Shown in pieces: positions 1 through 6,730 of a stretch of 6,730 nucleotides of DNA (positions are counted from its first letter, which is position 1; the number at the start of each line of letters is the position of its first letter). Under the pieces are notes generated by a model, which saw nothing but the letters and a program-made list of their open reading frames with translations, made no database searches and was not told the origin of the DNA. Source of the stretch: Parachlamydiaceae bacterium (GTDB taxonomy: Bacteria > Chlamydiota > Chlamydiia > Chlamydiales > Parachlamydiaceae); assembly GCA_013414685.1 (NCBI GenBank), contig CP058704.1:304802-311531 (forward strand), read 5' to 3'. A program made the position numbers and the translations under genes.

Positions 1-60
1 CCCGACATAATAAGGGTAGGAGCCTTCAGCAATGATACAAATATCGGCTTCCTGAGTCAT
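1..60 (-). CDS. pelF: PelF glycosyltransferase, N-terminal fragment (runs off the window)
   Basis: Only the first 20 codons are present. The protein starts MTQEADICIIAEGSYPYYVG, which matches the way PelF proteins open: a short polar start, a beta strand of the type ADICLIAEG, then a G-T/S-YPY-x-x-GG loop that begins the GT4-type donor fold. PelF is the cytoplasmic glycosyltransferase that polymerises the Pel chain and works with PelD, PelE and PelG at the inner membrane. The ATG is preceded by a good Shine-Dalgarno sequence and lies 14 bases after the pelE stop, the usual pelE-pelF order. The identification rests on this short N-terminal motif plus gene order, so it is strong but not complete. 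The catalytic residues are outside the window. Confidence 0.82.
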   Translation of the reverse strand, partial: MTQEADICIIAEGSYPYYVG

Positions 61-67
61 GTTTTAA

Positions 68-71
68 CCCT
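68..71 (-). promoter_or_regulatory. Ribosome binding site of pelF
   Basis: The minus strand reads AGGG, seven bases before the ATG at 60-58. It lies in the 14-base gap after the pelE stop codon. It fixes the pelF start and shows that this gene has its own initiation signal in addition to any coupling. Confidence 0.6.
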
Positions 72-74
72 GAT

Positions 75-1011
75 TTAGTTCCAAAACATTTCGTTGATCT
101 GCTTGCGTTTATAAAGAGCTTGAAGATACCATGAATTGAGAATGCTCGGTAAATATTTAAACTGATCCTTTCCTTTTTCATACCATTCTATAAAAGACTC
201 ATAGTCATTCTGAAATAAAAGCAGCCTTGCCACAGCCAACCAAACAACAAATTGATCTTTATTAACCTCTAAAAATTTTCTATAATAAAATACGGCTGAG
301 GAAGCTATTTCCAATGACCGGACCTCATCTGTAATTCCAATCGTGGCATAAAGGTCTGTGTGTTCAGCCAATTGCAAAAGAATCACGAGATCGTCTGGTG
401 AATCTTGATGAAGCTTTTCCAGTTTTTTCAATTTGTTGTCAAATTCTGTATCGATTTTGGTGAGGATAGCTGCAGCTTGAATGCGTACCACATTTTGGTT
501 ATCATTTAAGGCACTTTGAAGAATTGGCGAATAACTTATATTGAATCCTTCAGCAATGGTATCAAGCACTTTTTGCTTGTCTGAGATCGTCCCGTATTTG
601 AAAAGATTTTCAAAAGAAGAAGCTTCATGACTTTTAGTATAATCATCCCAACGGGATTGAATACGCAGCATGATTTGATCAAACAAACTCAAGTTTTGCT
701 CAGGAAATAAACCTTCAAACCAGATATGAGCCTGTGTTGAAATTACGGAAAATAGAGGATGTAGGATCGCCATCAAAAGAAACGCGCCAAGACCAAACAC
801 ACCTCCACCTAAATTTGCTGCAAACGCCAATAAAGGATACAAAAGATCCTGTTTTAATTTGAAAATGAGATATACATAACTGAGAATAATTAAATTTATC
901 AATAAATGAAAAATAATAACTGGCGATTGTATCCGCATAGTAAAAATTGAGCACTTCAAAACAAAATAAAAAAGCCGCAAGAATGACCGTTATGAAGTTT
1001 TTATCGTTCAT
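75..1011 (-). CDS. pelE: PelE, inner-membrane TPR/HEAT protein of the Pel synthase complex (one frameshift)
   Basis: PelE is an inner-membrane protein that joins PelD, PelF and PelG in the Pel synthase complex. The corrected product is about 311 residues, close to the roughly 330 of Pseudomonas PelE. Hydrophobic segments lie at about residues 6-24, 34-50 and 57-83; the last contains a glycine-rich ANLGGGVFGLG stretch. After an amphipathic linker comes a HEAT-like element near residues 150-185, with LQSALND followed by VVRIQAA, which is characteristic of PelE, and then TPR-type helices to about residue 300. I chose the ATG at 1011 because it has a good ribosome binding site, overlaps the pelD stop by 11 bases and supplies the first membrane helix. 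One frameshift separates it from the rest, most likely an extra T (minus strand) in the run at 909-913, or alternatively in the T run near 944-948. An in-frame ATG at 980 would skip the first helix. Confidence 0.85.
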
Positions 1012-1909
1012 AGGCTTTTCCTAGCGAAGTGGCAATCAATCGCAGGGACTCGATAGTCGAAAGCTTTAGACCTTGAAAGGGCATTTCTTCTATTTTAATC
1101 ATACCCATGGCAGGACTCTCCGGTGAGGAGAGGATAGGTACCGCTAAGATTCCTTCACTATTTAATATCAACACATCTTGTGCATTTAGAGATAAGACCC
1201 TTTTTTCTCGATGATCTCTTGATAAAGCGCAGTTTCAGAAGAAAATGTTTTCATATAATGATCAGTCGCTTTCCATCCTTCTTGCTGTGCAATTTCCAAA
1301 CGATCTTCTTTTTTAAAAAAATCGAAAATTTATCCGGTGAAATCATCACTTTAATTAGTTCACAGGTATTTTTCAGCAAATTCGATTTTTCGCTTTCTTC
1401 TAATTTTTTATAAGCTTCGATGACCATTAAGGTCGTTGGCATTTGTGTGGCTACTCGATATTCTAAACGCTCCTTGAGTCTTTTAAAGCCTCATAACTTT
1501 CTGCTAATCCTCTCTCTTTCTTCTGCTTCCAAAGCAAGAATTCTCAAACGATCCCGCTCCCTAATATGTTTCATTCTCAGCTCGCCTAAAATAAGGGCGG
1601 AAACAAACCAAAGAAGTGGAAGCTTCGTTAATTGAAAAAATATTGACTCCATTCTTGTAATAACGTTTGTTTAGGCAGAGGTCCGGCCAGATAAATCCCT
1701 GTGGAGACCAAGGCAGCCAGCAAGCCTGCTAAAGTTCCATATTGTGCAGAAATTAAGATCACAACAATCCAAAAGGGATGAGGATTGAAACCAAAAAATT
1801 TATCTCTGTGCCTGTGAAAATGGCGATTAAAAGAATTAAAATGAAAAAGCATATAATTTCAACCCAGGCAGCAACACGAATGCCTAAAAAAGTGTTCTAC
1901 ATTTTTCAT
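1001..1909 (-). CDS. pelD: PelD, short form with membrane helices and GAF domain but no GGDEF domain (frameshifted)
   Basis: PelD is the inner-membrane scaffold of the Pel synthase; in Pseudomonas its degenerate GGDEF domain binds c-di-GMP to switch on synthesis. Reading across indels gives about 303 residues. They hold four hydrophobic segments (about 11-33, 46-56, 58-76 and 96-109) with the family motif NPHPFW followed by AQYGTLAGLLAA, a charged helix near 118-156 ending in KERLEYRVATQ, and a GAF domain from about 158 to the end (SPDKFSIFL, EGILAVPILSS, MGMIKIEE). The C-terminus GKAYER is where the GAF ends in longer PelDs, so the GGDEF domain and its RxxD inhibitory site are absent. The ATG directly follows the upstream stop (TAAATG). 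Indels are inferred at T/A runs 1886-1891, 1793-1798 and 1635-1640, near 1509-1510 (extra G), 1474-1475, 1309-1314 and 1198-1200. The identification is secure; the exact repair of each indel is inference. Confidence 0.87.
1019..1022 (-). promoter_or_regulatory. Ribosome binding site of pelE, inside the end of pelD
   Basis: The minus strand reads AGGA, seven bases before the ATG at 1011-1009. It lies within the last codons of pelD. It supports the upstream pelE start at 1011 rather than the downstream ATG at 980, and indicates coupled translation of pelD and pelE. Confidence 0.6.
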
Positions 1910-3571
1910 TTAGAACCTAATCATGAAAGAGCCTGTTAAAAATTCTGATGTAGCGCCTGAAATAATCGTACTGGGAAAACGATTGTATGAAAATTTAATT
2001 TCCCAACCGCATGGAAGAGGTTTTGCATATCTCAACTCAGCTCCCAGCGTCCAATCATTGAGGCCTAGGCGATTAAAAGTTTCTCCGGCATAAGCCGAAA
2101 TGTACCAACGGCTTCTATAAATGTAAATTAAATAGGCCTGGAACGTATGATTTTCAAAACTGGTATAAGGGACCGGAAAGAATTTGATTCCATCTACGCC
2201 AATTTTTGATTCCCGAGCTAAAACATACTCTGCATTTAAAGAGTAGTTGAGGCCAAAAATTGGATTGGGAATGACTAAATTGAGATAAAGACCTGCATCG
2301 GCCAATGCAGAAGTAAATCCATCAGGGGTCCCGCTAATCCCAATCCTTCTCGCTCCTCCTCCAAGACTCCAGGAGAGATACCGGTTATACACTGATTCGA
2401 TCTGAGAAAAAGGCGATCCTCCCTGCCGCTGAAGGCTAATGCTTCAAAAACTTCCCATGAAGGTCGATGCCATTGCAAATCAGTAAAAATGGACCCTTGT
2501 AAAAACGGGATGAGCGTTTTATATTCCAAGCCAGCTCCCAAGGCTCCCTCTTGACCGTAGAAAGAAAGTTTAAGGCTGTCTCCATTTCTCCAATCATTGC
2601 GTAGATAGAAGGCGCCTCGATTTCTCCATTGTTTAAATCCTACAGCTTGACCTGAAGAATTTACGATAGAAGAGACGTGGCCGTCCCATACTTGATATTG
2701 GCTTCCAAAGTAGGTTACATGATCAGGAAAACAATGAATCATCTTTTCGCCTTCCAACAAATACACCTGCACAGCTGCGATACTAATTGTTCTTTGCATC
2801 TGGCGCTGTGCAAGAACATAGGAAGAATGAGGGGAAAAGGCTTCATACATAAGAGTTTCAATGTCTTCATCTAAGGGATTTTTCAAATGCAGTTCCCTTA
2901 AAATTTCCACCTGTTTGATCCATTTGGGAAGCAAACCTTCTAAGGTCGAATAGAGAATCCATAGATCTTTATCATCGGGATATTCTTGCATAAGTCTTTT
3001 AAGCTGCTGAAAAGCAGCCTGATAGGCACGTTTTTCTATCAGCAGGCGTGCGAAGGCGACTTTAGATTGTTTCGTCATCTCTAAAGGCGCATTTAAATCT
3101 GGAATGAGATGCAGATAAAAAACAGATCCGCTTGATTCCATCTGATAAATTAATGGACGCCTGGCCTCAAAAAGCAAAGTGTGGTAACCATTGGAGACTC
3201 TTTTGATTAAAGTGCTGATCTTGTCCTGAGCAGTTAAAAAATCCTTGGAGTCAATGGCTTGATTGAATTCAAGGTACAATTGACCTTCTTCAATCTCATT
3301 TTTAAATTCAACAGGCTCGGGAAAATGAAAAATGAGCATCCAGGAACCAGGAGAGCAGGAGAGCGTTTCAATTTTTACTTCCGCATTTTTGGTGGCATGA
3401 GTCATTTGAGGCAACAAGGAGGCTTCTGCTGCTGAGTAATGTATTGACCGGATTGGAGGGAAAATTGGACGCGGCTTTCAAAAGTTGTTTGTGAAAAAGA
3501 GCTAACCCAAGAAGAAGGATCCCTCCGCTTAAGCCAAATCCAAGGATTGATTTATTGATTCGTTCTTTCAT
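1910..3571 (-). CDS. pelB: PelB C-terminal part: signal sequence, AMIN-like domain, TPR helices and outer-membrane beta-barrel (frameshifted)
   Basis: This is the outer-membrane export porin half of PelB, about 553 residues. It opens with MKERINKS and a hydrophobic stretch to about residue 27, which looks like a signal peptide or anchor. Residues of about 63-158 form a beta-rich region resembling an AMIN domain (WMLIFHFPEPVEF, GQLYLEFNQAID, TLLFEARRPLIYQM). TPR-like helices follow to about 245. From about 285 alternating strands run to the C-terminus, with family-like stretches such as LNYSLNAEYVLARES, DGIKFFPVPYTSFENHTF, and YAGETFNRLGLNDW. The barrel is about 270-290 residues, comparable with the 16-stranded Pseudomonas PelB barrel. 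The last residues SFMIRF end in phenylalanine, the usual beta-signal. The start lies four bases after the upstream TAG, with no clear Shine-Dalgarno. Indels are inferred between about 3420 and 3505 (one or two) and near 2394-2402. The AMIN assignment is tentative; the barrel assignment is strong. Confidence 0.8.
1916..1918 (-). promoter_or_regulatory. Weak ribosome binding site of pelD inside the barrel gene's last codons
   Basis: The minus strand reads TTAGG in the codons for the final Ile-Arg of the barrel protein, with AGG six bases before the pelD ATG at 1909-1907. The signal is weak, and pelD initiation probably depends mostly on ribosomes finishing the upstream gene, because the stop and start codons touch. 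Confidence 0.35.
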
Positions 3572-3575
3572 AGTT

Positions 3576-6285
3576 CTATGGGCTAAAGGTTCGATCCAAT
3601 AATTTGTCAGCTGCTTTTAAAAGCCCCACATCCATCAACATATTTGCATAGATCGCCGCTGCATCGGCATCTCTGCCAGTCTGTTCAAAATAATTTTTCA
3701 TGACATCTAAGCCCATTCGGTATTCGTTTAGCTGATAATAGGCTTGCGCGGCTATTTCTTGCATATTGAGCGTTGGAGCTTTGTCAGAATTAATAAGATT
3801 TAATGTTAAGATATAGTAGCACTTTGACAAGGCAAAATAACGTTGTTTTCTTAGCACTTCTGCATATTCGTAATAGCTTTCATAAAGTTTAGAGTTAGAG
3901 CCATCCTCCAAAGAAAAAAGATTTCCAAAGAAGTGCGTGCCATGCAGAAGGCATGCATGTCATACAGGGCTCTGCTCAAGTTTTGCCAGGCTAGAGGATC
4001 ATCAGAATACTCGCAGGCAATTTTTTGCCAGATCCTTACCCTTGCCTCGACATAACCTGCAATTTCAGCATAAGTGGAGAGTTCCTCTAAATGCTTTCTT
4101 TCCGAAAGGATTGGGAAGACAAAATCGATGATCTGCTTTAATTTCTGAGGCTGTTGTTCAACTGCAAGCGCTTGCATATAAGCAAAATAGGCTTTTTGGT
4201 TTAAACAATTTTCAAAACGTTGTTCAAATAAACAAATCGTTGATTGGAAGTGTCCGATATAATTCAAAGTCTCAAGCCAATAGCCCAAATTTTTGGATGG
4301 CTTTGCAAGGCTTTTCTTTCGATCCATAGGGCTTGTTCTTCATTAACTTTAGGGCCCCATAAATAAATCAATGTCTGAACATCCTCTTCATTCACAGGCG
4401 TTTCATTTGAAAGGATATAAAAGTTTTGTTTGGCCTTATTAAAATCATGGAGTGTTTCGATGTAGATGTAGCCAAATTCTCTCAACCGATTTTTTGATAA
4501 ATGTCCTTGTCGTTCCCAATTAAACATCAGCGATCTTAACTCATGAGCATACTTCTGGTCTTTTTTGTTGCGATGACAAGAGAAGAAAGATAGTCTCGTT
4601 GAATTTGAGAATTTAAAGGGTGCTCTGCATAAAGTTTTTAAGATATTGATCCCATCCTGAATCATACCATTTTCTATTAAGGCTAAACCATAGCTTGATT
4701 GAGAAGAGACGGATGGATAATCCTGCATCAGTCTTTGAGCAATATAAAGTTCTAGTGGGGCCTGTTGATTTTCTTTCGCCACCTCGAAAAAAGCTTTTAA
4801 CGTTTCTTGTTTAATTAGGGGCTGTGTTTTCATCCATTCCATGGCTGCTTGGCTCCGATGAGTGGCAATATTTAAAAGAGCCAGTGCAGGACCTGCCACT
4901 TTAATTCCGCCAGTTGAAACAGCAGATGCGAGAGAAGGGTAAAGAAGATCCGCTTTTTCATTCCTGCATAAGCTTGCGCAATTTCCAAAAGATCGCTTTC
5001 TTTCATGCCAATAAAGGGTGGAAATTGCTGTCCGATTTTTAATATTTCCTCATCATATTTAGCGGCCGCACCCAGTTTGAAGAGAAAAAGGCTTTCCGTA
5101 CGTGTAGGCTTGTGATTTTTTAAATAAAGATCAAACTGCGCTCTTGCCTCTTTTCCTGCGCTCCCATGGTGAGAGCTAAGGCTGCTAAAGGATGGTCTTT
5201 AAGATAATGAGCTCCCAACGCTTTTTGCATCGCGCGTGCGATTGCAGGTTGTTCGCGATAGATTGCTAAGATGGACAGATCTATGATTTTTCTTTCTTCA
5301 AGCTTCTGGACTGGGGTTGTTTCAATGTAATGCAAAAGGCGCTTCTCATTATTTTCATCAAGATAGATATCAAAGATAAAATTCTGGAGGGCCCGGTCGT
5401 TTTTCGCGTATTTTTCAAGTTTAATTGCGTCACGTTGAACTGTTTCTTTTTGATCAGGATGATCCCACAAAATCAGGAGTTTGATCGTTTGCAATTTTAA
5501 TGAATTGTTGATGTCATTGCCTAAAAGAGAAAGAAGTTTTAGGGCGTCTTTAGGATACAGTTCTTTAAACTGATTTAAGACAAAAGAGGTTGTTAAATTG
5601 TCCTTTTTTGTTTTAAGGTAGTCGGCTACCATCTCAAGTGAGCTTTCTCTTTTAATTTGGCCTAAATGCGTATTGACCCAAAATTCAAATAAAATCATAT
5701 CGGCCGTGCTGGCCTTTGGAAAAAGGGTTCTTCGATCCTTCAGGACCTCTGCAGCCTTCGCAAATTGGTTTTCTTGAACATAAAGGGTGGCTAAATCTCT
5801 ATAATCATTTTCATCCGCTTTGCCTGAAAGTAAGATCTCTTTGAGTAAAGCTTCTTTTGATCAGGGTTTCTTTGGTTTGATAGGAGTCTTTTAACTCTCT
5901 TAGACTGTCAATATCAAGTTTAGCATGAAGATCATAGAGCTTTATCAACGTTTGTTCGTAATCTTTATACTTATTATCTAAGTAATAAAGATCGAGCAAT
6001 CGTTTAAGAGCATCGACATCGTCCGGATTATGGCGAACATATTCTCTAATGAGTTGAATGGCCTGATCTAAATCGCCTTTTTTCATACAAAATCGAAAGT
6101 TCATAGATAATCCCGGGTGTCCGCACCCCTTTATTATATTCATCAATATAAAATTGTTCTGCTTCGGAATATTTTTGACTTTTTAATTGGATCAAAGCTA
6201 ATTCTTCCCCGGATGGAATTAGATATAGAGTGATCAAAGCACCTACGGCTACAAGTAATAAAATCCAAAAATAAGCCAGTTTCAT
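3576..6285 (-). CDS. pelB: PelB N-terminal part: membrane-anchored periplasmic TPR superhelix (frameshifted)
   Basis: In Pseudomonas one PelB carries an N-terminal membrane helix, a long periplasmic TPR solenoid that contacts and stimulates PelA, and the export barrel. This gene corresponds to the first two parts. It starts MKLAYFWILLLVAVGALITL, a membrane anchor at residues 4-23, and then consists almost wholly of TPR-type helix pairs over about 900 residues; the clearest, near residues 60-95, reads LSILYEK then KGDLDQAIQLIREYV. Later repeats are degenerate, as is usual in PelB. The ATG overlaps the pelA stop as ATGA. The frame is broken at A/T runs 6078-6083, 5855-5858, 5151-5154, 4954-4958, 4290-4294 and 3914-3919; splicing across each gives smooth TPR sequence. 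The last helix ends ADKLLDRTFSP before TAG, where a natural solenoid end is plausible. An indel fusing it to the next gene cannot be excluded, since the downstream gene's frame is open for at least ten codons upstream of its ATG. Confidence 0.8.
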
Positions 6286-6730
6286 TTGGTTGTGAGCGTT
6301 ATAAGTGTTGTATTGTTATAAGGAAGATTCAGCTCAATTTTCAAAATTCCATCAGGAGACGTCTCTAAAGTTTGTTGATTTGAAGCTGCCTGCATTGTAT
6401 AAGTGCCAGCCCTTGGCATTTTCCACTGCATGAATAAGGGGCCCCAGCCTTTGGTTTTAAATTCTAAAGTTTCCTGATTTCTTTTAAGATCCCAAATCTC
6501 CCAGCTGCTTTCTTCTAAATAAGATGTTTTTCCATCTTGTAAATCTCCTAGGGCAATGAGAGGTTCTTCCACCGCAGCATCAAGATAAACGTAAAGGGAA
6601 TTTTGATAGTTCTTATAACCGATGACCCCATTCGACGTGGAAAAATCGACAGATTTTCCATTTGGATGATCAAAACGGATGGTTTGCAGTCCTTGACGAT
6701 TCAGGATTTTCCATGATCTATCAGTGAGCT
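6282..6730 (-). CDS. pelA: PelA, C-terminal fragment (start lies outside the window)
   Basis: About 148 residues of an uninterrupted reading frame enter from the window edge and end in TGA. PelA is the periplasmic enzyme of the Pel pathway, with an N-terminal glycoside hydrolase domain and a central CE4-like deacetylase; neither is visible here. What remains is a beta-rich C-terminal region with stretches such as LQTIRFDHPNGKSVDF, GVIGYKNYQNSLYVYLD and GPLFMQWKMPRAGTYTMQA, resembling a carbohydrate-binding-type beta-sandwich. The assignment rests mainly on position, directly before pelB with a four-base ATGA overlap, the usual pelA-pelB order, and on the general look of the PelA tail. No catalytic residue can be checked. 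This is the only sizeable gene segment in the window with no frameshift. An apparent GTG at 6572 is internal, not a start. Confidence 0.65.
   Translation of the reverse strand, partial: LTDRSWKILNRQGLQTIRFDHPNGKSVDFSTSNGVIGYKNYQNSLYVYLDAAVEEPLIALGDLQDGKTSYLEESSWEIWDLKRNQETLEFKTKGWGPLFMQWKMPRAGTYTMQAASNQQTLETSPDGILKIELNLPYNNTTLITLTTK

Noticed and set aside
61..74. Possible promoter or terminator between pelE and pelF
   Set aside because: Only 14 bases are present, filled by the ribosome binding site; there is no hairpin and no room for promoter elements.
715..980. Two overlapping minus-strand frames treated as separate genes (715-1011 and 75-980)
   Set aside because: The first supplies only the PelE N-terminus and then turns to nonsense; the second supplies the rest. 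Together they make one PelE of normal length.
1180..1635. Two open frames on the plus strand (1180-1413 and 1420-1635)
   Set aside because: They lie antisense to pelD, have low-complexity Phe/Ser/Leu-rich products typical of antisense reading, and have no family resemblance.
1910..2392. A separate small outer-membrane protein starting at 2392
   Set aside because: It has no signal peptide or ribosome site and continues the barrel of the upstream frame across a one-base indel near 2394-2402.
2677..2874. Open frame on the plus strand
   Set aside because: It is antisense to the porin gene, whose minus-strand frame is clearly coding through this stretch.
3937..4131. Open frame on the plus strand
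   Set aside because: It is antisense to the TPR gene and its product is rich in Arg, His and Cys, as expected of a shadow frame.
3576..6146. Five or six independent small TPR genes between 6146 and 3576
   Set aside because: Their apparent starts (including a TTG at 3911) have no translation signals, and the frames splice into one continuous TPR solenoid with no gap in the repeats.
1910..6285. A cellulose, PNAG or alginate export system (BcsC, PgaA, AlgK/AlgE) instead of PelB
   Set aside because: These also combine TPRs and a barrel, but the adjacent PelD, PelE and PelF signatures are specific to Pel.

Overview
The window is the middle of a Pel-type exopolysaccharide biosynthesis and secretion operon, read entirely on the minus strand. 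In transcription order (high to low coordinate) it holds the 3' end of pelA, a pelB that appears split into two polypeptides, pelD, pelE and the first 20 codons of pelF. There is no intergenic stretch longer than 14 bases, and I see no RNA gene, mobile element, CRISPR array, promoter or terminator. Both ends of the operon lie outside the window.

Layout: pelA C-terminus (6730-6282); pelB N-terminal part, a membrane-anchored TPR protein (6285-3576); pelB C-terminal part, with signal sequence, AMIN-like domain, short TPR stretch and outer-membrane beta-barrel (3571-1910); pelD, four membrane helices plus GAF (1909-1001); pelE, membrane helices plus HEAT/TPR helices (1011-75); pelF start (60-1). 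Stops and starts overlap or nearly touch at every junction, so the genes look co-transcribed and translationally coupled.

In the studied Pseudomonas system, PelF polymerises the sugar at an inner-membrane complex of PelD, PelE and PelG. PelA trims and deacetylates the polymer in the periplasm, and PelB, helped by the lipoprotein PelC, exports it through the outer membrane. Three departures stand out here: PelD ends after its GAF domain, so the c-di-GMP-binding GGDEF domain is missing; PelB is in two pieces; and no pelC lies between pelB and pelD.

Every internal gene is interrupted by one- or two-base indels, about 16 in all, mostly in short A/T runs, with no nonsense substitution that I could find. 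Reading across them restores continuous, family-like proteins. Uncorrected long-read sequencing error is the simplest explanation; recent gene decay or slippage-rescued frames are alternatives.

The host is a Gram-negative bacterium, because the barrel protein ends in a C-terminal aromatic beta-signal. GC is about 40% by eye. I cannot name the phylum from this window; a proteobacterium or a chlamydia-like or related environmental lineage would all fit.
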